Source of the DNA: Rheinheimera oceanensis
GTDB taxonomy: Bacteria; Pseudomonadota; Gammaproteobacteria; Enterobacterales; Alteromonadaceae
Length of the DNA: 64,000 nt
Assembly: GCF_018831085.1 (NCBI RefSeq)
Contig: NZ_JAGPNM010000002.1
Location: 248,001 to 312,000, forward strand
Direction: 5' to 3'
Positions within the stretch are counted from its first letter, which is position 1. Each line of letters opens with the position of its first letter. Below, piece after piece: positions 27,692 through 35,972 of the stretch. The notes below the pieces were generated by a model. That model was not told the DNA's origin. It did not search any database and saw nothing but the letters and a program-made list of their open reading frames with translations. The translations under genes and the position numbers were made by a program.

Positions 27692-29842
27692 CGAGCACCA
27701 GTGCAATATTTGCTGCAGTTTGTTTACCTCCAATGGTTTAAAAATCACATCATTCATACCCGCAGCTTTAAAACTGGCCACTTCATCAGCCAGAGCATGA
27801 GCGGTAAATGCCAGTATCGGCGTTAGCTGGTATGCCTGCATTTGCCGCAATTGTCTGGCAACCTCAGTGCCATGCAGATCTGGCAGCTGAATGTCTAATA
27901 AGATCACATCAAATTGCTGTAAAGCGCATAACTGCAGCGCTTGTTGCGCACAATTTGCAGTGGTCAGTTCCAGTGGCTGCAATTTCAGCAGCATCTGAAT
28001 AAATGCCAGATTAGTTGGGTTATCATCAACCACTAAAAGCTTTGGTAGTTTAGCTGTATCAGCTGTTTCTAACTGCTGCAATTCTGCCAGGCAAAACGGC
28101 TCTGCTGCTATTACGACACCCAATGCCTCACGCCACATCTGAATACAATCGGCCTCAGCGTAACATAACACTTTGGTTTTCTCTTTCAGCGTTTGGATCA
28201 GCTCAAGCCATACTGCCAGCTCGGTAGGTTCCGGTAAGAAAATTAACGCCGCATCATAATGATACTGTTTAGCTTTACGTTGTAGCTCAGCCAAATCAGA
28301 AGACTGCGCCACATTAGCAACCAAACTGCCCAGCGCTGCTTTGCGCTCGGATAACCGGGGTAGCTGCTGCTCGAATAGCAACAGATGATTTAACCGCTTA
28401 ACCTGCACCGGCTGACAATCCGCAACAGAGATGCGCACCGAAACAGTGCTGCCAAGCCCGTCGAGGGATTGCACTTCAATACCAGCATTAAGTTTAGTGG
28501 CTATCAGCGTAACAATCTGGCTATCAATGTCCTGCCAGTCTGTACTGTGCAGGCCTGGGTTAACTAACTGCTGCTTAACAGAGGCCAACAAGCCGTCGCC
28601 ATTGCCTGTTACACTGAGCAATAAACTGCCTGTAGTGCCGGTAACACTAAGCTGCATATTCAGCGTCAGCTCTGTGATCCCATCAGAATGGCTGCTTACG
28701 CGTAACAAAGCTGTCAGCAGCGTTGTTAGTAAACTCTCAGGTAATGCCAGTTGATACACCGCATTGGCTGCAGCCTCATTTAGCTGTAAAGTCAGATTTT
28801 GCGTAACCAGTATATTGCGGTAATGCGGCAGTTGCCGGGCAACATATTCAGTTAATACCAGCGGTTTCAGTGGTTCAGGCTCGCTTGCCAGTGTTAACTC
28901 TGCCAGCGTTAACTGGCTGCGAAGTACCTGCTGCAGCAGTTTGTCCGGTATGGCTGCCTGCTGTTGCGTCAGTTGCCTTAGCTGTAAAATCTGTTGCTGC
29001 TGTTGTTGTTTGCTCTGTTCATATAACCTTTGTAACTGTGCAGATTGCTGTTTCTCGCTGACAAGCAATTGGTTTAATTCGGTTATCTGCTGTTTAAGCT
29101 GGTTTTTTTCTGTGTCCTCACGGGAACGGTTGTTTAGTTGTTGGCCGGCAAGTTCGTTCAGTGCTAATTTTAATGGCGCCAACTCTGATACCAGCTCTTC
29201 ATCTAACCGGCTGTTTAACTGGCCCTGCTTTAACTGACTGAGTTTATGCACCAGCAAACTGATATCGGTTTGCTGGCGCTGTGATACCCGGCCAATAGCG
29301 CTATGCATTACCAGTATGGCTCCCCAGCCTAACATGGCCACTACCAGCACTGGCACTAACCAGACACTGTAGTTACCCGGCGCATCAAGCTGTACCACAA
29401 CATAGTAATTATCGTTCTGTCCTGCCATAACGTCGTCATAGCCGCTGCTGGCTGCAGACGACGACATTGGTTGTACCGCAATTAATGTACCGGCCTCATG
29501 CACTAAATGAAACTCATGTTGCATTTGCTCAGGCTGGAACCGGGGTAGCAAGGCAGCTTTATCTGTACCACTTATTAACCTGCCGGTATCGCTGTACACG
29601 GCAATAGCACTAACAGGCAGCACACTGGCGTACCGTAAATGATTCAGCTGGGCTTTGAGTAGATCAGGATTTTTGTTGGCAAGCAAAGGCCGGATACTAA
29701 ATTGCAGACTAGAGGTATATTGCTGCACCTGTGCACGCTGCATAATTTTGCTTTCGTAGTGGTACCACAACGCCGTAAATAACAGCATCAGGCTAAGTGC
29801 AATAAGCCAGGGCAGAGTTAACTGTCTGAAGTAATTTGTCAA
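27662..29842 (-). CDS. BarA-like hybrid sensor protein lacking kinase residues
   Basis: 726 residues. TM1 at about 12-28, a periplasmic loop of about 130 residues, TM2 at about 162-182, HAMP, then a long Gln-rich coiled coil. Where a histidine kinase H-box (HExxP) should follow there is none. The ATPase-like region keeps only its fold remnants: the N-box has no Asn, and the G1 box reads TGNGDGL instead of DxGxG. The C-terminal receiver domain is complete (LLVVDDNPTN, DVILLDIQLPD, FTAHA, FKPL). It is therefore probably a phospho-acceptor or allosteric partner rather than a kinase. No Hpt domain. Confidence 0.8.
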   Translation of the reverse strand: MTNYFRQLTLPWLIALSLMLLFTALWYHYESKIMQRAQVQQYTSSLQFSIRPLLANKNPDLLKAQLNHLRYASVLPVSAIAVYSDTGRLISGTDKAALLPRFQPEQMQHEFHLVHEAGTLIAVQPMSSSAASSGYDDVMAGQNDNYYVVVQLDAPGNYSVWLVPVLVVAMLGWGAILVMHSAIGRVSQRQQTDISLLVHKLSQLKQGQLNSRLDEELVSELAPLKLALNELAGQQLNNRSREDTEKNQLKQQITELNQLLVSEKQQSAQLQRLYEQSKQQQQQQILQLRQLTQQQAAIPDKLLQQVLRSQLTLAELTLASEPEPLKPLVLTEYVARQLPHYRNILVTQNLTLQLNEAAANAVYQLALPESLLTTLLTALLRVSSHSDGITELTLNMQLSVTGTTGSLLLSVTGNGDGLLASVKQQLVNPGLHSTDWQDIDSQIVTLIATKLNAGIEVQSLDGLGSTVSVRISVADCQPVQVKRLNHLLLFEQQLPRLSERKAALGSLVANVAQSSDLAELQRKAKQYHYDAALIFLPEPTELAVWLELIQTLKEKTKVLCYAEADCIQMWREALGVVIAAEPFCLAELQQLETADTAKLPKLLVVDDNPTNLAFIQMLLKLQPLELTTANCAQQALQLCALQQFDVILLDIQLPDLHGTEVARQLRQMQAYQLTPILAFTAHALADEVASFKAAGMNDVIFKPLEVNKLQQILHWCSSVKTDNAGQ

Positions 29843-29884
29843 AACTTAGCCTACCCGGACAATGCGTGAAATAACTATAAAACG

Positions 29885-29918
29885 ATTTACCAGACCCCAC
29901 AAGGCAAGCCTGGTAAAT
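29885..29918 (-). terminator. Probable terminator after the TIGR04219 gene
   Basis: ATTTACCAG (29885-29893) and CTGGTAAAT (29910-29918) form a perfect 9-bp stem with a 16-nt loop; on the minus strand the stem is followed by CGTTTTAT. It lies 38 bp beyond the stop of the barrel gene. Confidence 0.5.
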
Positions 29919-29955
29919 GCCGGCCAACTGCGGCAGCCAGCATGTATCACTGTGT

Positions 29956-30714
29956 TTAAAAATGCAGTTCTACACCGGCAAAGATACCTTTAAAGTCGAG
30001 ATCGGCATGTAAATTGTCAACATCATCCAGCCGCAGGTTCATGGCTCTGTATCCCAGTTTCAGCCGCATATTCACCGCCAGATTATCCAGCACGGCATAA
30101 GCTACACCAGCCTGAACATCATAGATACGATTGCTGTCCAGCGACACATAACTCCCCTGGGTAAACACATCCAGCCCGGTCAGCGGTAAGCCAACCTTAG
30201 CAGACGCATACAACATAGGAATAAGCTGTGATGCCCGTTGCGACGCCGCCATGCCGTTCGCATCAGTTTCAGCAACAGCAACGGTACCATTAATGTATTT
30301 ACCGTTTATGCCCAGATCCAGGCTGATCAGATCATTATCCAGAATTTCGTAGTACAACACATAGTCAGTGTTAGTCAGCTCGGTTTGGTTTTGTAGCTCA
30401 GTGCCCGCAGCAAAGGTGGTACCGGCAAAGCTGAAACCGGTACTCAGACTGGTTGAGCCTGAAGACTCTAACTGGTTATGCTGCAGCCGGATATTCGGGA
30501 TAAAAGGTAACGGATGTTCCAGCGCAACATAGTAAGATTTCTGCGTTTTGTCAGAGAAATTAAAACTTTGTAACTGGCTGCTATTAGCAAAGCCACCATC
30601 TGCAGAAGTGCGCCAGCCGTCTGCGCCAATGTATAGCCCAAGCAGCGTATCTGCCTGTACAGGTACGGTAAATAAGAAGCCGCTAACAGATAAGATTAAT
30701 GCGGTTTTTTTCAT
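29956..30714 (-). CDS. TIGR04219-type outer membrane beta-barrel protein
   Basis: 252 residues with a signal peptide (MKKTALILSVSGFLFTVPVQA, in two pieces of hydrophobic core) and alternating amphipathic strands ending in the C-terminal F (VELHF), typical of an outer membrane barrel. The internal phrase LLGLYIGADGWRTSADGGF is characteristic of this family. Start chosen at the ATG at 30714, preceded by AAGGG; an upstream in-frame start at 30753 would lie inside the DUF2333 gene. Third gene of the PCu(A)C-DUF2333-barrel operon, 7 bp after its neighbour. Substrate unknown. Confidence 0.8.
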   Translation of the reverse strand: MKKTALILSVSGFLFTVPVQADTLLGLYIGADGWRTSADGGFANSSQLQSFNFSDKTQKSYYVALEHPLPFIPNIRLQHNQLESSGSTSLSTGFSFAGTTFAAGTELQNQTELTNTDYVLYYEILDNDLISLDLGINGKYINGTVAVAETDANGMAASQRASQLIPMLYASAKVGLPLTGLDVFTQGSYVSLDSNRIYDVQAGVAYAVLDNLAVNMRLKLGYRAMNLRLDDVDNLHADLDFKGIFAGVELHF

Positions 30715-30721
30715 GCTGTAA

Positions 30722-31699
30722 CTACCCTTGTGATAACAATTCAGAGAGATCAATTAACGCGGCATTAGCGCGGGAGATATAATTTGCCATGACCAGACTG
30801 TGGTTTGCCATCAAGCCGAAACCACTACCGTTGAGCACCATAGGGCTCCATATTGGCTGTTGTGTTGCTTCAAGTTCACGGATAATTTGCCGTAAACTGA
30901 TCATGGCATTTTTACGTTGTAATACGTCATTAAAATCAGTTTCTATGGCTTTTAGAAAATGCAGTAAAGCCCAGGCAGCGCCACGGGCTTCGTAAAACTC
31001 ATCATCTATTTTCCACCAGCTGGTTTTGATATTCCGCTGCGCCGGCGTTTCTGTTGACTGGCGTGCAGACGCATCTCCGGCCAGATCAGTGTTAATGCGT
31101 TCCTGCCCCACGCTGGCGCTTAAACGCTGTGAGTAACTGCCAAGCCGCTTTTCTACCGCTTTTAACCAATCACGCAGATTATCCGCGCGGGCGTAAAACT
31201 GGCTGTCTGGTTTGGCGGGATCTAACAGCTCAGCACGATACAAATATAGTTGCTCTATCGCCTTGGCATACTCGGCTTCAGCACTGGGGATTGCCCAGCT
31301 TTTGTGATCAATATTAAAACGCGGCTGGGCTACTTTCAGAAATACATTTTCTGTTGACTGTGACTGAGAGCGGCTAAATTCTTTGCGCAAGGCCAATGCC
31401 AGATCGCGTGACATCTCCAGCACACCTAACTCCCAGGCGGGCATATTATCAAGCAGGCTGAACGGCGGCATAATATCATTTGCCAGATAACCACCGCTTT
31501 TATACAGCAAAGTTTCACTGACACGGATTAACGCAGTAGTGGTGCTATAACCGGTTATAGCGTCATCCCCTAACTTGCGCTGCTCTTGTTTAATTTCTGC
31601 TATCAGCATGGCAGGTTCGCGGCTTACCCACCAGGCAGTACCATACATAAGCAGCAGTATTGCTAATACTGCTGTACTGATTAGTTTAGTATTAACCAT
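30722..31699 (-). CDS. DUF2333 family membrane-anchored protein
   Basis: 325 residues: an N-terminal membrane anchor (about 10-27, LLLMYGTAWW), then a helical periplasmic domain with WWKIDDEFYEARGAAWAL and RQIIRELEATQ, which I recognise from DUF2333. The ATG at 31699 is preceded by GAGGG at 7 nt; the longer frame from 31729 overlaps the upstream gene and has no ribosome binding site. Function unknown; tightly spaced between the PCu(A)C chaperone and an outer membrane barrel. Confidence 0.8.
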   Translation of the reverse strand: MVNTKLISTAVLAILLLMYGTAWWVSREPAMLIAEIKQEQRKLGDDAITGYSTTTALIRVSETLLYKSGGYLANDIMPPFSLLDNMPAWELGVLEMSRDLALALRKEFSRSQSQSTENVFLKVAQPRFNIDHKSWAIPSAEAEYAKAIEQLYLYRAELLDPAKPDSQFYARADNLRDWLKAVEKRLGSYSQRLSASVGQERINTDLAGDASARQSTETPAQRNIKTSWWKIDDEFYEARGAAWALLHFLKAIETDFNDVLQRKNAMISLRQIIRELEATQQPIWSPMVLNGSGFGLMANHSLVMANYISRANAALIDLSELLSQG

Positions 31700-31709
31700 A
31701 AAGCTGCCC

Positions 31710-32141
31710 TCAGCGTTTAGGTGTGGCAACTACCGGCACCGTCAACATCAGCTGCTGCCCGTCAGCAAACTCTAAAGTTAGCGGTATTTGCTGGCCAATT
31801 TCCAGTGTGTCTGTAGGTTCAAACAACATCAAGTGCAAACCACCCGGTTCAAATGCAACGCTGCCACCGGCATCAATATTAATTTCACTGATTTGTTCCA
31901 TGCGCATCATACCGTCTTTATGGGTATGCTGATGTAACTCAACCCGCGCAAACTGGCTGCTGCTGGCTGCAACAAGTTTAGCCGCTTCTGCAGAACGATT
32001 ATATAACGTCAGATAACCTGCTGTTACCGTGCGCCCCGGCATCGGCTGACGGATCTGGCTATCTTCGACACTGAATACAGGATCAGCCTTGGCAAACATA
32101 GCGCAGCTTAACATCAACATAGCAGCAAAAAACCATCGCAT
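31710..32141 (-). CDS. Periplasmic copper chaperone PCu(A)C
   Basis: 143 residues with a signal peptide (cleavage after FAKA). The Cu(I) site of the family is visible: ELHQHTHKDGMMRM near residues 68-81 and GGLHLML near residue 100, that is H-x-H and Met ligands followed by HxM-type ligands (here H-L-M). PCu(A)C proteins deliver copper to the CuA site of cytochrome oxidase. First gene of a three-gene operon, although no oxidase gene is nearby. Confidence 0.85.
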   Translation of the reverse strand: MRWFFAAMLMLSCAMFAKADPVFSVEDSQIRQPMPGRTVTAGYLTLYNRSAEAAKLVAASSSQFARVELHQHTHKDGMMRMEQISEINIDAGGSVAFEPGGLHLMLFEPTDTLEIGQQIPLTLEFADGQQLMLTVPVVATPKR

Positions 32142-32221
32142 CTTGTTTCTCCTTTATAGTCACGGCCTTATCTTACACCAGTTTCAACCAGTTAACAGCC
32201 CGTAACTTACCAGGAACAGTG

Positions 32222-32419
32222 TCAACGGTTTGGTAGCACCACCGCTGCGACCAGATAGGCCAGTATTGCGGCAACGGGAAACATTACTAATAATATCACC
32301 GCCAGCAGGCGGATCAGCCAGCGTGGTTGCTGATAATAACCGGCAAAACCTGCACAAACGCCAGCAATTTTGCGATAGGCCCGGGCACAATACCAACGAT
32401 CAGTGTCATAAGTTGCCAT
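32222..32419 (-). CDS. PspC-domain membrane protein
   Basis: 65 residues: RKIAGVCAGFAGYY followed by RWLIRLLAVILLVMFPVAAILAYLVAAVVLP, the PspC domain of phage-shock envelope-stress systems with one long hydrophobic region. Start at the ATG at 32419 because GGAG lies 9 nt before it; an earlier ATG at 32437 has no ribosome binding site. No pspA or pspB is adjacent. It overlaps the 3' end of a 40-residue ORF upstream. Confidence 0.8.
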   Translation of the reverse strand: MATYDTDRWYCARAYRKIAGVCAGFAGYYQQPRWLIRLLAVILLVMFPVAAILAYLVAAVVLPNR

Positions 32420-32528
32420 TTGTCTGTACTCCATCAAGGTGTTTTTTATTTATCTGACTCAGCTGTGCTAACAGCAGTAAAGCCACAAAAACAGCAAAAG
32501 CGCTCAGTTCTATTGTTACCCAACTCAT
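32406..32528 (-). CDS. Small single-span membrane protein (40 residues)
   Basis: MSWVTIELSAFAVFVALLLL followed by a polar tail ending KKHLDGVQTNGNL. One transmembrane helix, N-out/C-in by the positive-inside rule. AAGGA precedes the ATG by 10 nt. Its end overlaps the pspC start by 14 bp, which suggests coupled translation. It is shorter than PspB and I do not recognise it. Support is the ribosome binding site, hydrophobicity and operon position only. Confidence 0.5.
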   Translation of the reverse strand: MSWVTIELSAFAVFVALLLLAQLSQINKKHLDGVQTNGNL

Positions 32529-32561
32529 ATCTGCATTCCTTTTCTGCAACTTGTCTGTTTG

Positions 32562-32693
32562 CTACAACATGCCTGACGCTTTGTGCCCCAAACCAAACAG
32601 TGGCATCAGCCAATGCCACAGCAGCACAACAGGAATGATGCTTAGCACCGGGCTGAGAAACAGCAGCAGTAACCAACCGGATGACAGCAACAT
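32562..32693 (-). CDS. Small membrane protein (43 residues)
   Basis: Starts MLLSSGWLLLLFLSPVLSII and ends MPLFGLGHKASGML; nearly all hydrophobic, probably one or two spans. It begins 3 bp after the stop of the 89-residue secreted protein, whose last codon GAG may serve as a weak Shine-Dalgarno. 33 bp separate it from the next tiny ORF. No family recognised. Confidence 0.5.
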   Translation of the reverse strand: MLLSSGWLLLLFLSPVLSIIPVVLLWHWLMPLFGLGHKASGML

Positions 32694-32696
32694 AAC

Positions 32697-32966
32697 TTAC
32701 TCTGCTACCACTGCAGCGGTGTGCACTGCCTGATATGCCAGTAATGCCGTTGCAGCGTCCTGTTCAGCGGTTTGCCGGGCCAGCAGCTCCAGCGCAGTTT
32801 TATGCAGTGCAATTCTGGCCTGTTGCTGATTGAGGCTATGCAGCTCCTGCAATTGCTGTTGGGCCGCACCACGAATTTGATCCGTCAATTCATCAGCCAT
32901 TGCATTGTTAGCCAGCAAAGCTCCGGCAAAAGCTGCAGTTAAAGTTAAAGCAGTCAGTGTGTTCAT
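32697..32966 (-). CDS. Small secreted helical protein (89 residues)
   Basis: A signal peptide (MNTLTALTLTAAFAGALLA, cleavage probably after NAMA) is followed by a 64-residue Gln/Ala/Leu-rich helical region (DELTDQIRGAAQQQLQELHS...). AGGAG lies 8 nt before the ATG. Probably the first gene of an operon with the two tiny membrane proteins and the PspC gene. The promoter region has TTGGCATAGCACTTGA (minus strand, about 33029-33014), similar to sigma-54 elements but with GA instead of GC at -12. Confidence 0.65.
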   Translation of the reverse strand: MNTLTALTLTAAFAGALLANNAMADELTDQIRGAAQQQLQELHSLNQQQARIALHKTALELLARQTAEQDAATALLAYQAVHTAAVVAE

Positions 32967-33070
32967 TATCGTCTCCTTGAAAGTGGTTAGTCTGTACTAC
33001 ACAACCGGTATTTCAAGTGCTATGCCAAGTCAGCGAAATAGCATAACTAACTGATATTGATACATAAAAT

Positions 33071-33109
33071 AATAAAGGCGGGTAACCTTCGTTATACCCG
33101 CCTTTTATT
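33071..33109 (-). terminator. Rho-independent terminator after dusA
   Basis: AAAGGCGGGTA (33074-33084) pairs with TACCCGCCTTT (33095-33105); loop of 10 nt. On the minus strand the stem is followed by ATTATTTTAT. It ends the speD-dusA transcript 30 bp after the dusA stop. Confidence 0.8.
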
Positions 33110-33138
33110 GAAAACCAAAAAATGGTGAAATTAACTAA

Positions 33139-34128
33139 TCAGGTGGTTAAATCTGCTACAGGTGCTACTTTTGCCAGTGCCTGCAGCATTAGCTCTGGTG
33201 TGGCATCAGCAAAATGGCCCCGCTCGCTTAACAAACGCCGCCATTGTCTGGCACCCGGCATACCCTGAAATAGCCCCAGCATATGGCGGGCAATATGCCA
33301 AAACCGCGCGCCCTGCTGCATTTGCCGCTCAATATAAGGCAGCATATCCAGCACCACCTGATGCGGGCTGCGGCTGTAACCGGCTTTACCATATATCAGC
33401 CCATCAACACTGCTTAGCAACATAGGGTTTGAATACGCTTCGCGCCCCACCATTACGCCATCCAGGTACTGCAACTGTGCTTTGGCTTGCTCAAGTGTTT
33501 TAACACCGCCATTGATGCTGATATTAAGCTGCTCAAATTCGCGCTTTAACTGGTATACCCGCTCGTAATTCAGTGGTGGCACTTCACGGTTTTCTTTCGG
33601 GCTTAAGCCTTTAAGCCAGGCTTTGCGGGCGTGGATAATCAATTGCTGGCAACCGGCATCGGCTACTGTTGCGACAAAATCCTGCAAAAACTGATAATCG
33701 TCGGAATCGTCAATACCAATGCGGGTTTTCACTGTTACCGGAATGCTGACCACATCCTGCATTGCTTTAACACAGTCGGCTACCAACTGAGGCTGTGCCA
33801 TCAGGCAGGCACCAAACATGCCGTTTTGCACCCGATCAGACGGGCAGCCAACATTAATATTTACTGCATCATAGCCGCGCTGCTCTGCCAGCTTAGCGCA
33901 GTGCGCCATATCAGCCGGGTTAGAGCCGCCAAGCTGCAGCACCACAGGATGCTCTTCTTCATTAAAAGCTAAATAATCACCGCTACCATGAATAATAGCG
34001 CCGGTGGTGACCATTTCGGTGTACAGCACGGCATGCTGACTCAGCAGGCGGTGAAAGTAGCGACAATGCTTATCTGTCCAGTCCAGCATAGGGGCAATGG
34101 AAAACTTATGGTCGATAAGCATAGTCAT
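33139..34128 (-). CDS. dusA: tRNA-dihydrouridine(20/20a) synthase
   Basis: FMN enzyme that reduces U20/U20a in the tRNA D-loop. 329 residues. N-terminal [20 protein letters not shown], then [18 protein letters not shown], and the catalytic-Cys motif [19 protein letters not shown] near residue 97, all DusA type. Start at the ATG at 34128, with a second ATG at 34122 (MLIDHKF) equally plausible. It follows speD by 3 bp on the same strand. Confidence 0.95.
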   Translation of the reverse strand: MTMLIDHKFSIAPMLDWTDKHCRYFHRLLSQHAVLYTEMVTTGAIIHGSGDYLAFNEEEHPVVLQLGGSNPADMAHCAKLAEQRGYDAVNINVGCPSDRVQNGMFGACLMAQPQLVADCVKAMQDVVSIPVTVKTRIGIDDSDDYQFLQDFVATVADAGCQQLIIHARKAWLKGLSPKENREVPPLNYERVYQLKREFEQLNISINGGVKTLEQAKAQLQYLDGVMVGREAYSNPMLLSSVDGLIYGKAGYSRSPHQVVLDMLPYIERQMQQGARFWHIARHMLGLFQGMPGARQWRRLLSERGHFADATPELMLQALAKVAPVADLTT

Positions 34129-34131
34129 TAG

Positions 34132-34938
34132 TTACTTCATATCCGGCAGGTTGCGACCGTAGAAAATTTCGCGCATTTCGCGGAACACTTTCTTGCTGAT
34201 TGTCTTTTGCTCTTCCGGCGTCATTGAATCTTTGCCCATACCAAACAGGTAATTATTCAAATCGGCTTCTTTTAGCATCATCTTGGTGTGAAACAGGTTT
34301 TCCTGATACACGTTAACATCAATCATCTGGAAGGCACGTTTGGTGTCTTCGTCCATAAAGTTCTGAATAGAACTTATAGGGTGATCGATATAATGCTTGG
34401 TGCCACTGATATCGCGGGTAAAACCACGCACACGATAGTCGATAGTAACAATGTCAGATTCAAAGCTATGGATCAGGAAGTTCAGTGCTTTCAGTGGCGA
34501 TATAATACCGCAGGTAGAAACCTCAATATCGGCACGGAAAGTACAGATGCCATCATGCGGGTGAATTTCCGGGTAGGTATGCACGCAAATGTGGCTTTTA
34601 TCCAGGTGTGCTACTACCGCATCTGGCCGGGGGCCAGGATTCTCTGAGTTGTCCGGATCAACCAGTACCGGCTCTTCACTTACCAGTATAGTAACGCTGG
34701 CGCCTTGCGGATCATAATCCTGGCGCGCCACATTCAGAATGTTAGCACCGATAATATCAGTGACTTCAGTCAGAATATCCGTCAACCGGTCGGCATTATA
34801 TTGCTCGTCGATATATTCGATGTATTCCTGCCGGTGTTGCTCAGTTTTGGCATAACAAATGTCATAAAGGCTGAAACTCAGGCTTTTTGTCAGGTTATTA
34901 AAACCGTGTAGTTTCAATTTTTCAAAAGGCTTAACCAC
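34132..34938 (-). CDS. speD: S-adenosylmethionine decarboxylase proenzyme
   Basis: Makes decarboxylated SAM for spermidine synthesis. 268 residues, the long E. coli type. The self-cleavage site is [15 protein letters not shown] near residue 113; cleavage before Ser gives the pyruvoyl group. [20 protein letters not shown] carries further active-site residues. The C-terminus ([12 protein letters not shown]) matches E. coli closely. speE is not in the window. dusA is cotranscribed. Confidence 0.97.
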   Translation of the reverse strand: MVKPFEKLKLHGFNNLTKSLSFSLYDICYAKTEQHRQEYIEYIDEQYNADRLTDILTEVTDIIGANILNVARQDYDPQGASVTILVSEEPVLVDPDNSENPGPRPDAVVAHLDKSHICVHTYPEIHPHDGICTFRADIEVSTCGIISPLKALNFLIHSFESDIVTIDYRVRGFTRDISGTKHYIDHPISSIQNFMDEDTKRAFQMIDVNVYQENLFHTKMMLKEADLNNYLFGMGKDSMTPEEQKTISKKVFREMREIFYGRNLPDMK

Positions 34939-34992
34939 TTAACATTGTCTCCGCTAAAAAACCGGTTACCGGTTTTGACTAATTTACTGCTG

Positions 34993-35424
34993 TTATTCTG
35001 CTGCTGGCGTGAACTCAGCAGCTATAACACTGAATGAATGTGTTACGGCTACACTGCCGGATAACATAATGGATACCGAACAATATTTATCTGCCGACAG
35101 CTGCACTGCCCGCTCTACCTGCTTTTCACTGAGATTAAAGCCGGTTACAACAAAATGCAGATGTAATTTGGTAAATACTTTAGGTACGGTGTCGGCGCGC
35201 TCGGCACTTAGCTTAACTTCGCAATCCAGCACCTGCTGGCGGGATTTCTTTAAAATACTGACAACATCAACAGATGAGCAGGCACCTGCGGCCATCAGTA
35301 CCATCTCCATCGGGCTGGGGGCAGTGCTGTCATCTTTATTGCCGTCAAAGACCACTGCATGACCACTGCCAGAGCGGCCTATAAAGGTATTGTTGTCGTG
35401 CCATTTAACCGTTGCTTCCATCAC
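34993..35424 (-). CDS. OsmC/Ohr family protein (YhfA-like)
   Basis: 143 residues with the two redox Cys of the OsmC fold: AAGACSSVDVV near residue 49 and DKYCSVSIML near residue 113. Members reduce organic hydroperoxides, but the YhfA branch has no proven substrate. The N-terminal ATVKWHDNNTFIGRSGSGH is the YhfA-type start. A second Met two residues in front of ATVKW makes the exact first residue uncertain by one. Confidence 0.85.
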   Translation of the reverse strand: MMEATVKWHDNNTFIGRSGSGHAVVFDGNKDDSTAPSPMEMVLMAAGACSSVDVVSILKKSRQQVLDCEVKLSAERADTVPKVFTKLHLHFVVTGFNLSEKQVERAVQLSADKYCSVSIMLSGSVAVTHSFSVIAAEFTPAAE

Positions 35425-35505
35425 AAACCCCAGCCAGAAAAAGAAGGCCGATATTCTACGTAAAAGCTGCTCAGGTATCTAGCACATTTGCAGTAAGGTG
35501 TGGTG

Positions 35506-35853
35506 TTAATCCATCAGATCGGCGATAGCCGTATCGAACAGGTTTTTGATTAACAGAGAGATTTCATTGATAAGTTCAGCCTGCTGGCGGGTGGCTTTTT
35601 TATCCAGCACACTGGCCAGTACTTCCTGAAAGTCGTACATGATGCCGTCAACTTCGCGGATAATCATGCTGCGGTGGTTCATCTCCAGCTCGGTATGCTG
35701 GGTGCAAAGCGTGATAATCTGCTCTGCGATAGACTCTTCCAGTAAGGCACCAATAGTTTTATCTGCATCACCCGAGCCGGTTTGCTCAAACAGCGACAAA
35801 TGCTCTGTCAGAAACTGGATCAAATGCTCGTATCCGGGTTTATCTGTGACCAT
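35506..35853 (-). CDS. DUF3802-type small protein
   Basis: 115 residues, acidic, all-helical, no signal peptide. The opening MVTDKPGYEHLIQFLTEHL and the region EVDGIMYDFQEVLASVLDKKAT resemble the DUF3802 proteins of Vibrio and Shewanella. Function unknown. It is isolated, between astD and the OsmC-like gene. Confidence 0.65.
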   Translation of the reverse strand: MVTDKPGYEHLIQFLTEHLSLFEQTGSGDADKTIGALLEESIAEQIITLCTQHTELEMNHRSMIIREVDGIMYDFQEVLASVLDKKATRQQAELINEISLLIKNLFDTAIADLMD

Positions 35854-35931
35854 AAGCTGTTTTACACCTGACTGTTGGCAAGAGATGCATTAAGTATGCG
35901 TTATTTAAGCAAATACTGCAGCAGAAAACAA

Positions 35932-35951
35932 ATCGGGGCGCCAGCCCCGAT
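35932..35951 (-). terminator. Rho-independent terminator after astD
   Basis: ATCGGGGC (35932-35939), loop GCCA, GCCCCGAT (35944-35951); on the minus strand followed by TTGTTTTC. 22 bp beyond the astD stop. Confidence 0.75.
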
Positions 35952-35972
35952 AAGATTTATTTACTGCCAGAC

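Noticed and set aside
33012..33030. Sigma-54 promoter for the PspC cluster
   Set aside because: TTGGCATAGCACTTGA has the -24 GG but GA in place of the essential -12 GC, so I mention it only as a resemblance.
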